This document shows, one piece after another, positions 47,314-56,272 of a stretch of 64,000 nucleotides of DNA. How positions within the stretch are numbered: the first letter of the stretch is position 1; each line of letters opens with the position of its first letter. The stretch is taken from contig NZ_CP181447.1 in NCBI RefSeq assembly GCF_048001765.1, positions 930,001-994,000 of the forward strand, in the 5' to 3' direction. The translations under genes were made by a program, and so were the position numbers. Under the pieces are notes generated by a model. That model ran no database searches. It saw only the letters and a list, made by a program, of their open reading frames with translations, and was not told the DNA's origin. Source of the DNA: Bombiscardovia asteroides_K (lineage in GTDB: Bacteria; Actinomycetota; Actinomycetes; Actinomycetales; Bifidobacteriaceae).

Positions 47314-48465
47314 ATGGCAAAAGCATGGATAAACGATAGGTGGTTGAAGGCCGCCCAGGTCACGACGGGGCAGGACCGTATCTGCAAGGAGGAGCCGTCC
47401 GCATATATGAAACACTCCCTATCCAAATACACGGATGACCCTGAGAACGCCAAAGTCCCTGTGCAATACAGGGCCAAGGATTTCGGAAAGGGTCGCGTTG
47501 GGAGGTGCGATGGAGGACTGATGGCACCACCCGAAGAAAACTGTTCCGCTACTACGGCGAAGCTGAGGCTTTCATGGCCGAGATCGAGGACCGGATACGG
47601 TCAAACCGGTACATGGATTCCAGGGACTCACGCCGGTCCTTGCGGCAGGCTGCGGACTTATGGCAACAGGGTCTCGCAGGTACGATTAAGGGTTCGACCG
47701 AGGGACGTTACAGGTGCGAGCTGTGCGTTTGGGTCATGCCCCGATGGGGGAATGTGGCCTTGAGGGATATTACCACGGTGCAGATCCAGCACTGGTATGT
47801 CAGCCTGGCCGAGGGGACTGCGCCTTATGGAGGTGAACAAGGTTCCGCCTCCACACTGTCTGCGTCGTCGATTCGCTCAGTGGGTAAGATTGTGCTGGGG
47901 TCCATTCTGGATGTAGCGGTGGAGAACCGTTGGATTGACTCAAATCCGGTGGCGAAGGCCAAAGTGCCACATGACAGGACGGTTCAACGGCGGATATATT
48001 TGACTCCACAGGAGATCAGGATTATTGCTGGGCAGATGGACTCGGCTAACGCCACGGTCGTCTACCTGCTTGCATACACGGGGCTGCGTATCGGTGAAGC
48101 CTTGGCCCTGAGATGTGGAGACGTGGATCTGAGCAGGAACCGGCTTAACGTGCTTCGTACCCAGTCGGTCGATGCCAACTCACACTTGGTCGAAACCCTT
48201 CCGAAGGGGAACCGGACCAGGTTCGTTCCCATACCCAGCAAGCTGTTGCCCATGGTCAAGACTTTGCTGGAGGACCATGGTACTGAGAATTATCTGCTGC
48301 GTGGACCGCGAGGTGGCAGGCAGACCACCACCAACTGGGCGGAATCGCATATGTGGGCGCCGGCCCTGCGTGATGCCGGCATGCAGGATATTGAAGGATT
48401 GGTCATTCACTCTCTGCGCCACACCTACGCCTCTCTTGCGATCAAGGCCGGCGCGGATGTGAAGA
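47314..48465 (+). pseudogene. int: Tyrosine integrase, 5' part (frameshifted and IS-interrupted)
   Basis: Site-specific recombinase head. Residues from ATG 47314 read MAKAWINDRWLK and YRAKDFGKGR, then the frame is lost. The family continuation VRWRTDGTTRRKLF is in another frame from about 47500. One missing base near 47496 would restore GKGRRWEVRWRT. The catalytic core is intact in the second frame: Arg in YTGLRIGEALAL and the box II IHSLRHTYASL. Coding stops at 48465 where an IS begins; the tail lies at 62048-62173. The gene cannot make active integrase. Confidence 0.9.
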
Positions 48466-49822
48466 GGGCTATAGGAACTAAACGCGTTGTTTATGTTGGG
48501 GGTTTGGCCTTGTGGCTGTAAGCGTGTTGGGTGGTTGTTAATAGGTCGGGTTGTTAATAGGGGTCTTGCAGGGGTGCCCGTTCCTGTTCGATTGGGGAAT
48601 GAGAACCAGATCGAAGAGGGCCAGGCATTGCCCCATATGCCATGGGCGGATGCGCAAGCATGGGCGCAACAGATCAGGCACGCAGCGCTGGATGTGTCCG
48701 TCCTGCTCGATCGCGTCCACCGCGCGCAGGCAGGACCGGGCCCGCGCCGCGCAGTTGAGGGAGTTCCTGGACTGGCCGCTGACGGGCAGGACCCGGGAAC
48801 AGATGGGGGCCATGGGCGCCAGGGCCTGGCGTAAACGGGTCGGCTGGTGCTGGAACATCAAGCCGGCAATCACACCGGACGGGGTGGTCCATCACACGCT
48901 CATGGCCGACGGCACGTATATGGCACACGGCTGGTGCCTCCTGATAGCGATCGACGGGCAGACGGGCCAGGTCATCGACCGGCAGTGGTGCCATCAGGAG
49001 AACACGGCGGCCTACACGGCCCTGTCCTCCCGCATCCCCGGGCCCGACGTGCTCATCACCGACGGCCTTCGCGGCGTGCAGAAAGCCTGCCATGCCTGCT
49101 GGCCGGGCACGCGCATCCGACGCTGCCTGGTGCACGTGCAACGCACCACCAAAACCGACCTGACACTCAAACCACGACTTCAGGCCGGCAAGGAACTCAA
49201 GCGACTCTCCGACCAGCCCACCCGGGTCCATACCATCGAGGAAGCGGTGCGTCGGGGTGAGGCCTTGAACGCCTGGCACGAAAGATGGAAAACCCTCATC
49301 GACGAACGCACCATGGCCAAGGACGACCCAGCCAACCCCAAAGCCAGCCACCAATCCTGGTGGTGGACCCACCAGGAACTCCGCCGCTGCTACCGCAGGC
49401 CCGAACACCTCTTCCAAGACAGGCAGCTCTTCGCCTTCCTGGAACCCGAACCCACCGCCGGCGGGCCAGTGGAACGCACCACCAACCGGCTGGAAGGAGG
49501 AGTCGACTCACCCATCAAACGCACCCTCCTGCAACACCACGGCCCACCCGAGAGCCACATGAGACGCGCCTGCGAACGGCACTGCTACATGAAAACCGAC
49601 AACCCCGACCCCGCCAGCCTGATCAGGGACGAACACCACCAGCCACAACCAGCACCCAAACGGGAAACCAGACAGGAACAGGACGAGCCCGAACACTACG
49701 GCACCGCCATCAACTGGAACGAGTTCCACACACCAGTCAGATACCCCAACACCACACTCTGACCAACACACAACCAAACCCACACACAGAACCTAAAACA
49801 ACGCGTTTAGTTCCTATAGCCC
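48466..49822 (+). mobile_element. IS1249-like element, copy 1 (intact transposase)
   Basis: 1357-bp element. The left end GGGCTATAGGAACTAAACG and the right end read in reverse (GGGCTATAGGAACTAAACG) match, giving terminal inverted repeats of more than 20 bp. The left border abuts the duplication TGTGAAGA. It differs from copies 2 and 3 by a few substitutions and by five rather than four G at 48805-48809. Confidence 0.9.
48599..49762 (+). CDS. IS1249-family transposase (IS256-related), intact
   Basis: DDE transposase that moves the element. The product of about 387 residues (ATG 48599; an in-frame TTG at 48551 is possible) begins with a zinc ribbon CPIC...CPSC. It continues with DGTYMAHGWCLLIAID (first Asp), VLITDGLRGVQKA (second Asp), RRCLVHVQR and TTNRLEGGVDSPIKRTL (catalytic Glu). 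This copy keeps one frame through the G5 run, so it is the only one of the three that can make full transposase in a single frame. Confidence 0.88.
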   Translation: MRTRSKRARHCPICHGRMRKHGRNRSGTQRWMCPSCSIASTARRQDRARAAQLREFLDWPLTGRTREQMGAMGARAWRKRVGWCWNIKPAITPDGVVHHTLMADGTYMAHGWCLLIAIDGQTGQVIDRQWCHQENTAAYTALSSRIPGPDVLITDGLRGVQKACHACWPGTRIRRCLVHVQRTTKTDLTLKPRLQAGKELKRLSDQPTRVHTIEEAVRRGEALNAWHERWKTLIDERTMAKDDPANPKASHQSWWWTHQELRRCYRRPEHLFQDRQLFAFLEPEPTAGGPVERTTNRLEGGVDSPIKRTLLQHHGPPESHMRRACERHCYMKTDNPDPASLIRDEHHQPQPAPKRETRQEQDEPEHYGTAINWNEFHTPVRYPNTTL

Positions 49823-50142
49823 CTGATGCCGGAGAGACCGTTCTGTATCAGCATAGAGGCTAGATTGGCTGAGCTCTGATAAGGATGCGAAGGGTAAGGA
49901 ATACGAGCGGTGTCCATCTCAGTTACACCCCTTTAGATAAAAAAGTGCCGCCCTAGTGTGCATATCATATAAATATGATAGAGGCAGTGGCGGCTTCTAA
50001 CAAGCTTTAATATACTCGGGATATCAGTTAGAAAGCTTCATCAAGATAAAGCTTCACAATATAAACACATTTCTTATCGGATGGTCTTTCTTCTATCATG
50101 AGCTACTGCAGATCACCCTTCAATCGGCAAACATAAAACTGG
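49823..50142. other. Non-coding start of cargo A
   Basis: No gene seen in 320 bases. AT-rich, with three AAGCTT sites at 50002, 50033 and 50049. A long imperfect hairpin spans about 49946-49997: GCCGCC/GGCGGC outer pairing around ATCATAT/ATATGAT. Read on the minus strand it ends in TTTTTT, so it could be a leftover minus-strand terminator. Confidence 0.4.
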
Positions 50143-50477
50143 TCGGCTCGGCCGGGGTTGTGGTCATCGGCGGCTGCGCCTTGATGTCTGGCCGCCGCTG
50201 TCGCACGCCTGCGGCGTGCTGCTGAAGGGGTTGGGAATGTGGTGTTTGTGCCGCCCCCTTCCATTCTGGCCCGGGCCGCTGCGACTCAAGCCCCGAGCGT
50301 CTCCGCCCACACCCCGCTCCGGCCGAGGGGGCCGAACAGCATGCCCCCTCGGCCTCCGGGGGAGTGTTCGGATCCACGCGGGGGCTTGACTCTCCGCTAT
50401 ACCCGGGCCGCCATTCCAGGCGTCGGCACAAACAGTCCCGGCACCAAGGAAAGGAACACCCATGAACACCACAACCA
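50143..50477 (+). repeat. 335-bp perfect direct repeat, copy A (leader of the ParB-like gene)
   Basis: Identical by eye to 52737-53071, including the ribosome site AAGGA and the first five codons ATGAACACCACAACC of the gene behind it. It contains a 12-base perfect hairpin: GGCCGAGGGGGC (50321-50332), a 10-base loop, GCCCCCTCGGCC (50343-50354). Confidence 0.93.
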
Positions 50478-51892
50478 CAGTGACCATGCTGCCCATCGAC
50501 GCCATCAGGCCCAACGACGCCAACCCCCGAAGCGAGATAGGAGACGTGTCGGAGCTGGCCATGAGCATCGCGTCCCAAGGCATACAGCAGGCCCTGGTCG
50601 TCACACCGGCGAACCAGGAGGGGCGGCACACCCTGGTCATCGGACACCGGCGGCTGGCGGCCGCCGAGCAGGCCGGCCTTGCAACCGTGCCCTGTATCAT
50701 CACCGACATGGACGAGCAGACCCAGGCGGAGGTGATGCTGGTAGAGAACATACACCGTGACCAGCTCACCGCCCTGGACGAGGCACGCGGATACGCCCAC
50801 CTCCTGGACCTTGGCGAAGACGTGGACCAGATGGCCAAAGCCACTGGCCGCAGCCGCAGCACCGTGCAGCGACGGCTCAAAATATCGTCCATCGACGACG
50901 AGAAAATACTCGCGCTGCCATCCCAGCTGAGCTTCGAGGAATTGGAGACGATAGCCGACTTCCGCGACGACGAAGGCCTGCAAGACCAGCTCATCAAAGC
51001 CGCAGGCACCAACAACTGGAACATGACACTGCACCAGGTCCAGGCCAAACGGTCGCTGGACAAGTGGATCGAACAGGCCCAGGAAGCCATCAAGCAGGCC
51101 GGGCTGCCCATCGTGCCGCTGACACCATCACAATCCTGGTCTGACCCGGAAGGTTGGCGCACCATCGCCCGATTCTCCCCGGATACCGACCCCGACCCCA
51201 AGCAGGCCCTCGACACATGGCTGGAGGAATGGGAAGGCGACAAACCCACGGCCGCCGGACTGCTCGACCGTGGCGGACAGTGGCGCGTCAAAATCACCCT
51301 GCTGGAGCCATACACCCAACAGGACCAGGAGGACGAACGCCGGCAAAGAGAGGATGACCTGGCCAGGTGGCAAGCCGAACAAGAAGCCGAAATCGCACCG
51401 GCCAAGCAACTGGACACGGCAAGCCACGACCTGCGGCTGGCCTACACGCAACGGCTCATGTCCCTCAAACGCCCCGCCAAAAACCAGTCCCAGGCCCTGT
51501 CCATGCTGGTCATCGCCCAAGCGAGCCAACGCACCTGGTGGGTCAGCCGGGACCAGGTGCGGGACACATGGCGCGCCATCGTCCAGGACCAGGAAGCCGA
51601 GCTGGCGCAAAAGGCCGACCTTGACGAGAGTCGCCGCACCCAGACGGCCTTCGCCCTGTGCCACGCCATCATGGAGACACAGATCAACCACGAGACCTGG
51701 CGCAGCCAAGACGACATAGACGGCCTGCTCAAACCCCTCTACCGTGCCCTCCAAACCGCAGGCTACGCCATCAGCGACGAAGAGCAATCCGGTCTCGACG
51801 GCGACCTGGTGCCCCGACCTGAAGAGGAAGACAACGAAGGGAACGAAGATGAAACAGACGACGGCGACCAGGAGGAGGACACCAAAGAGTGA
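50462..51892 (+). CDS. parB: ParB/Spo0J-family partition-like protein
   Basis: DNA-binding CTPase-type protein of 476 residues. The ParB N-terminal domain has GIQQALVVTP and the CTP-site GHRRLAAAEQAG, then VENIHRDQLTALDEARGY. The central helix-turn-helix is DQMAKATGRSRSTVQRRLK. The long C-terminal region is not typical and ends in a 25-residue Asp/Glu tail. No parA is beside it, so it may act with a distant ATPase or as a nucleoid-type regulator. The start and leader lie in a 335-bp repeat shared with 53056-53616. Confidence 0.85.
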   Translation: MNTTTTVTMLPIDAIRPNDANPRSEIGDVSELAMSIASQGIQQALVVTPANQEGRHTLVIGHRRLAAAEQAGLATVPCIITDMDEQTQAEVMLVENIHRDQLTALDEARGYAHLLDLGEDVDQMAKATGRSRSTVQRRLKISSIDDEKILALPSQLSFEELETIADFRDDEGLQDQLIKAAGTNNWNMTLHQVQAKRSLDKWIEQAQEAIKQAGLPIVPLTPSQSWSDPEGWRTIARFSPDTDPDPKQALDTWLEEWEGDKPTAAGLLDRGGQWRVKITLLEPYTQQDQEDERRQREDDLARWQAEQEAEIAPAKQLDTASHDLRLAYTQRLMSLKRPAKNQSQALSMLVIAQASQRTWWVSRDQVRDTWRAIVQDQEAELAQKADLDESRRTQTAFALCHAIMETQINHETWRSQDDIDGLLKPLYRALQTAGYAISDEEQSGLDGDLVPRPEEEDNEGNEDETDDGDQEEDTKE

Positions 51893-51932
51893 ATGAACCC
51901 CGCAGCCGGCGGCGGCGCAGCGATGCCTCGCG

Positions 51933-51977
51933 CCACCCCACGGGGTGGAATCGGCATCGTCGAACGCCCCGCGTTCG
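51933..51977. other. Two hairpins between parB-like gene and toxin-antitoxin pair
   Basis: CCACCCC/GGGGTGG (51933-51948) and CGAACGC/GCGTTCG (51961-51977) are perfect stems without T runs. They could attenuate transcription or bind a regulator of the next operon. Confidence 0.4.
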
Positions 51978-52040
51978 GACAGCCAGACCGCAACGCGAGG
52001 AACGCACGACTGGTTTGTATGTGCAATTTGTACTACACTC

Positions 52041-52310
52041 ATGGTCATGGAGATCGAGATAGAGCAATCAGCCCGCAAGCACGGCTGCGCCGACGACGAA
52101 ATCAGGCACGCGGTCCTCCACTCCATAGGCCACGAACAAATCGAGGGCTACGGCGACGAGATGACGGTGGTCTTCGTCGGCCAGCCACACCCCGGGGCCC
52201 TACCCGACAACCTGCTCGAAGTCATCGTCAGCAAATGGCAGGACGGCCAGCTCCACGCCTTCCACGCCATGCCGCTGACCAGCCGGTGGCAACATCTCAG
52301 ATACCAATAG
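52041..52310 (+). CDS. Putative type II toxin (BrnT-like small protein)
   Basis: The 89-residue product (ATG 52041, or ATG 52047) resembles small actinobacterial toxins: EIEQSARKHGCADDEIRHAV at the start and LLEVIVSKWQDGQLHAFHAMPLTSRW at the end. The next gene, 25 bases later, has an antitoxin-type ribbon-helix-helix end, so a toxin-antitoxin pair is likely. No ribosome site is visible; TACACT ends just before the start codons, so transcription could be leaderless. Toxin activity is inferred from family and context. Confidence 0.6.
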   Translation: MVMEIEIEQSARKHGCADDEIRHAVLHSIGHEQIEGYGDEMTVVFVGQPHPGALPDNLLEVIVSKWQDGQLHAFHAMPLTSRWQHLRYQ

Positions 52311-52334
52311 ACACAACCAACAAGGAGCCAGACC

Positions 52335-52682
52335 ATGACCAACACACAGACACCCGCCGACAGGGCAGCACACGCCGAAGCACTCGACCGCATGGCCGAC
52401 GCCGGCCAATTCACACCCATCGAAGGCACCCGGGTATACCGGGGCTACGACGCCGGCCCCCTGACCGACGACGACCTGCTCTCCATCTTCGCCGGCCGCC
52501 CCCGCGACGAACTCAAACAACCCACCAGCAAAACCTGGCAGGTACGCACCACCCCGGCCCTGGACCAATGGGCCGAAGCCGCCGTCAAAACAGAAGGCAC
52601 CAACCTATCGGCACTGATCCGCCAAGCCACCGCCGAATACCTGGCACACCACTACCCAGGACTCCGAAGCCAGATGGCCTGA
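52335..52682 (+). CDS. Putative antitoxin with ribbon-helix-helix domain
   Basis: The 115-residue product has an Ala-rich N-terminus with an antitoxin-like segment and a C-terminal RHH/CopG fold: KTWQVRTTPALDQWAEAA...TNLSALIRQATAEYLAHH. It would bind DNA to repress the pair and neutralise the protein encoded 25 bases upstream. CAAGGAGC gives a clear ribosome site before ATG 52335. A strong terminator follows. Confidence 0.65.
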   Translation: MTNTQTPADRAAHAEALDRMADAGQFTPIEGTRVYRGYDAGPLTDDDLLSIFAGRPRDELKQPTSKTWQVRTTPALDQWAEAAVKTEGTNLSALIRQATAEYLAHHYPGLRSQMA

Positions 52683-52702
52683 CCCATCAGGGCAACATCA
52701 TC

Positions 52703-52730
52703 AAGGGACCCCTCAACGGGGTCCCTTTTT
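52703..52730 (+). terminator. Terminator of the toxin-antitoxin operon
   Basis: AAGGGACCCC (52703-52712), loop TCAAC, GGGGTCCCTT (52718-52727) and a T run form a 10-base perfect stem. Confidence 0.93.
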
Positions 52731-52736
52731 CCATGC

Positions 52737-53071
52737 TCGGCTCGGCCGGGGTTGTGGTCATCGGCGGCTGCGCCTTGATGTCTGGCCGCCGCTGTCGCAC
52801 GCCTGCGGCGTGCTGCTGAAGGGGTTGGGAATGTGGTGTTTGTGCCGCCCCCTTCCATTCTGGCCCGGGCCGCTGCGACTCAAGCCCCGAGCGTCTCCGC
52901 CCACACCCCGCTCCGGCCGAGGGGGCCGAACAGCATGCCCCCTCGGCCTCCGGGGGAGTGTTCGGATCCACGCGGGGGCTTGACTCTCCGCTATACCCGG
53001 GCCGCCATTCCAGGCGTCGGCACAAACAGTCCCGGCACCAAGGAAAGGAACACCCATGAACACCACAACCA
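52737..53071 (+). repeat. 335-bp perfect direct repeat, copy B (leader of the DUF4192-like gene)
   Basis: Same sequence as 50143-50477 at an offset of 2594 bases, with the same hairpin (52915-52948) and the same first codons of the following gene. Homogenised or recently duplicated. Confidence 0.93.
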
Positions 53072-53616
53072 GCCTCCAGGACGACGTCAAGCAACTGAGC
53101 CAGGACCACCAACTCATGCTCACCGCAGGCCGACAGGCCCTCGACAGCATCATGCGCATACTCGACGGCACCCACCAGCCCGAAGCCATAGGACACGACC
53201 GGCTCACCCGCATGGCCGCGCTGATAGAAACCTCACTGCCGCACCGCGACGCGCTCCTGGTCGCCGCCATCAACCCCGACACCACCCGAGACGACCTGAC
53301 CACCATCACCGAACAACCCCACGACCCCGCCGCCGTCAAACTCATCTTCACCAGCCTCACCACCTGCTTCGAAGGCCGGACCCCCGTCAACCAGGAACGC
53401 GCCGACAGAGCCTACAACCTCTTCGACCAGCTCACCGCCGCCGTCGGCCCCACCCCACACCTCAGCGCCTCCAGAGCCTACCTGGCCTGGGCCGCCCGCG
53501 ACCCCGACCAAGCCAGCTCATACATGGTCCAAGCCCTCACCCTCGACCGAACCAACAACCTCGCAGCGCTCATCGCCCTGGCCCTCAGTAAGAACATCAA
53601 CCCCACCGACGACTAA
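53056..53616 (+). CDS. DUF4192-like protein (C-terminal half)
   Basis: The 186-residue product is helical. Its end, SRAYLAWAARDPDQASSYMVQALTLDRTNNLAALIALALSKNI, fits the end of actinobacterial DUF4192 proteins, which are common in plasmids and phages; function unknown. It is shorter than full DUF4192 proteins. The first codons and ribosome site are shared with the ParB-like gene through the 335-bp repeat, so the two may be co-regulated. Confidence 0.6.
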   Translation: MNTTTSLQDDVKQLSQDHQLMLTAGRQALDSIMRILDGTHQPEAIGHDRLTRMAALIETSLPHRDALLVAAINPDTTRDDLTTITEQPHDPAAVKLIFTSLTTCFEGRTPVNQERADRAYNLFDQLTAAVGPTPHLSASRAYLAWAARDPDQASSYMVQALTLDRTNNLAALIALALSKNINPTDD

Positions 53617-53637
53617 CACCACACACAACCAAACCGA

Positions 53638-53671
53638 AGAGGTCTCCTCCCAAACCAAGGAGGAGACCTCT
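53638..53671 (+). terminator. Hairpin after the DUF4192-like gene
   Basis: AGAGGTCTCCTCC (53638-53650) and GGAGGAGACCTCT (53659-53671) form a 13-base perfect stem with an eight-base loop. There is no T run, so termination is likely but not certain. Confidence 0.6.
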
Positions 53672-53751
53672 CCGCGTCCGATGCGTTTCTCCCGCCCCAT
53701 AAAAGGGGCACTCGAATCCGCTTCATTCCCTAGGAATGATCGTTGTTTAGA

Positions 53752-54198
53752 TTAATCATGCTTGTCTGCAGCATCAACGGCATGAATGACGAGTAGGGAG
53801 ATGAGAATGGTGAGAACCTCAGTTATCAAAGATGAGAGCGCCATGGCTTCCCACCTGCTGAAGGCCAAGGCCATCAACCCCATGAGAAACACAAAACTCA
53901 CAACTTCGCTAACAAGCTTCTTCAAGACCTTGTGACTGCTCATGCTAAACAACACATCCACCAACGCATCAGTTATGTAGGTACCAAAGAACCACAACAG
54001 AAAGATAACGATGGTACCCAAAACCCCACGCCACCCATGCACCCAGGAACGAACGCCACCGAAAGGGAGCAAGCGATAAGTGACACCAATGCCGACCGCA
54101 AAAGGAAAGACAAAACCCAACAACACAGTTCCGAAAAAACCAACACCGGTAATCGCATCCGAAACCGTTACATGGTCTGATCGTCCACGGTCACTCAT
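53752..54198 (-). CDS. Four-TM membrane protein, possible immunity partner
   Basis: The 148-residue product has about four hydrophobic segments (GFFGTVLLGFVFPFAVGIGV, GTIVIFLLWFFGTYI, VSFVFLMGLMALAF, LTILISLLVIHAV) and a charged end. I do not recognise a family. It starts 22 bases after the secreted-peptide gene on the same strand, so the pair is probably one operon. A role as immunity protein for a membrane-active peptide is inference from this arrangement. Base composition is lower in GC than the parB block. Confidence 0.6.
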   Translation of the reverse strand: MSDRGRSDHVTVSDAITGVGFFGTVLLGFVFPFAVGIGVTYRLLPFGGVRSWVHGWRGVLGTIVIFLLWFFGTYITDALVDVLFSMSSHKVLKKLVSEVVSFVFLMGLMALAFSRWEAMALSSLITEVLTILISLLVIHAVDAADKHD

Positions 54199-54220
54199 CG
54201 CTCACCCCTCTCTCCATGAA

Positions 54221-54733
54221 TCAGAGGAACAAATCAACCCATGTCGCCGTGTATTCAGCAATATCGTAAGGGATGCCCAGCTGCATCAAACCTGAGACGA
54301 TAGCGGCATGAGTCCAGACGCCGGTGGCTTCCAGGAAGTCTGCAATCCGACCGGCCCACGGAGCAATCTTGGCAGGAAGCTTGGAACCTCCCCAGCGCAG
54401 AAGCTTAATGACAGCTTTCTTGGCGATCGTCGTAGCCCAATTCCTCGATTGGAAGCCATTACCGGCAGTGCCATCATGCATCGAGAATGCATACTCGGTC
54501 AGGATGCCAGCACCTTCATAATCACCGTTTTCCCATGCGGTATCCGCTATCTCCAGCACATCCCTCGGAGTCAGCGAATCGGTGACTTGACTCACGATAG
54601 ATGTCGAAGCGGTATCCACAGGCTCTGCAGCCATCGCCTGACTGGGAACCATGGCGACTCCCATAGACAGCGCAAGTGGAACAGCAACGCTGGCGAGCAA
54701 CCTACTTTTGATAGTGTTCAGAGCTTTCATCAT
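54221..54733 (-). CDS. Secreted small protein, possible bacteriocin precursor
   Basis: The 170-residue product has a clear Sec signal (basic KSR, hydrophobic LLASVAVPLALSMGVAM, Ala-x-Ala near residue 36). An acidic stretch follows (about 37-90), then a hydrophobic, cationic C-terminal part: TTIAKKAVIKLLRWGGSK (about 105-122) plus amphipathic helices to the end. No Cys is present in the mature part. I recognise no family. The shape, with a 4-TM protein next to it, resembles a Sec-exported bacteriocin with immunity gene, but this is inference. GGAAAGGGG precedes the start. Confidence 0.6.
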   Translation of the reverse strand: MMKALNTIKSRLLASVAVPLALSMGVAMVPSQAMAAEPVDTASTSIVSQVTDSLTPRDVLEIADTAWENGDYEGAGILTEYAFSMHDGTAGNGFQSRNWATTIAKKAVIKLLRWGGSKLPAKIAPWAGRIADFLEATGVWTHAAIVSGLMQLGIPYDIAEYTATWVDLFL

Positions 54734-54916
54734 AAGCCCCTTTCCGTTTGTTGAGTCAATTCATCCTTGATAACCAATAACGAAGTCAGCGGTGTCAGCC
54801 ATGGCACCTCTGACAACCCAGCTAAAACTGGAATACTGCACTGATAGATAGGCCTAACTATCATTCTTGAGTTATTACATCAACGGTGACAGTAGCACCA
54901 CCGTTACACCATCATA

Positions 54917-56272
54917 GGGCTATAGGAACTAAACGCGTTGTTTATGTTGGGGGTTTGGCCTTGTGGCTGTAAGCGTGTTGGGTGGTTGTTAATAGGTCGG
55001 GTTGTTAATAGGGGTCTTGCAGGGGTGCCCGTTCCTGTTCGATTGGGGAATGAGAACCAGATCGAAGAGGGCCAGGCATTGCCCCATATGCCATGGGCGG
55101 ATGCGCAAGCATGGGCGCAACAGATCAGGCACGCAGCGCTGGATGTGTCCGTCCTGCTCGATCACGTCCACCGCGCGCAGGCAGGACCGGGCCCGCGCCG
55201 CGCAGTTGAGGGAGTTCCTGGACCGGCCGCTGACGGGCAGGACCCGGGAACAGATGGGGCCATGGGCGCCAGGGCCTGGCGTAAACGGGTCGGCTGGTGC
55301 TGGAACATCAAGCCGGCAATCACACCGGACGGGGTGGTCCATCACACGCTCATGGCCGACGGCACGTATATGGCACACGGCTGGTGCCTCCTGATAGCGA
55401 TCGACGGGCAGACGGGCCAGGTCATCGACTGGCAGTGGTGCCATCAGGAGAACACGGCGGCCTACACGGCCCTGTCCTCCCGCATCCCCGGGCCCGACGT
55501 GCTCATCACCGACGGCCTTCGCGGCGTGCAGAAAGCCTGCCATGCCTGCTGGCCGGGCACGCGCATCCGACGCTGCCTGGTGCACGTGCAACGCACCACC
55601 AAAACCGACCCGACACTCAAACCACGACTTCAGGCCGGCAAGGAACTCAAGCGACTCTCCGACCAGCCCACCCGGGTCCATACCATCGAGGAAGCGGTGC
55701 GTCGGGGTGAGGCCTTGAACGCCTGGCACGAAAGATGGAAAACCCTCATCGACGAACGCACCATGGCCAAGGACGACCCAGCCAACCCCAAAGCCAGCCA
55801 CCAATCCTGGTGGTGGACCCACCAGGAACTCCGCCGCTGCTACCGCAGGCCCGAACACCTCTTCCAAGACAGGCAGCTCTTCGCCTTCCTGGAACCCGAA
55901 CCCACCGCCGGCGGGCCAGTGGAACGCACCACCAACCGGCTGGAAGGAGGAGTCGACTCACCCATCAAACGCACCCTCCTGCAACACCACGGCCCACCCG
56001 AGAGCCACATGAGACGCGCCTGCGAACGGCACTGCTACATGAAAACCGACAACCCCGACCCCGCCAGCCTGATCAGGGACGAACACCACCAGCCACAACC
56101 AGCACCCAAACGGGAAACCAGACAGGAACAGGACGAGCCCGAACACTACGGCACCGCCATCAACTGGAACGAGTTCCACACACCAGTCAGATACCCCAAC
56201 ACCACACTCTGACCAACACACAACCAAACCCACACACAGAACCTAAAACAACGCGTTTAGTTCCTATAGGCC
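54917..56272 (+). mobile_element. IS1249-like element, copy 2 (frameshifted)
   Basis: 1356 bp, same terminal repeats as copy 1, same direction. It has four G at 55256-55259. The right end sits inside the ABC exporter gene of cargo B. Borders CCATCATA (left) and CATTTAAA (right) do not match, so this copy carries no target duplication. Confidence 0.9.
55050..56212 (+). pseudogene. IS1249-family transposase, frameshifted (copy 2)
   Basis: Near-identical to the intact copy, but one G is missing in the run at 55256-55259. The zinc-ribbon part (from 55050) and the catalytic part (from about 55260 to 56212) are in different frames. Slippage at the G run could in principle restore some full-length product. 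Confidence 0.85.

Noticed and set aside
50002..50054. Three AAGCTT sites as replication iterons
   Set aside because: Spacing is irregular (31 and 16 bases) and no flanking bases are conserved.
50164..51417. 417-codon antisense frame over the ParB-like gene and repeat
   Set aside because: Ser/Arg-rich shadow; parts of it recur antisense to the second repeat copy only because the DNA is duplicated.
54882..54905. AACGGTG/CACCGTT hairpin next to IS copy 2
   Set aside because: Short stem, no T run, no gene ending nearby; not convincing as a terminator or attachment site.
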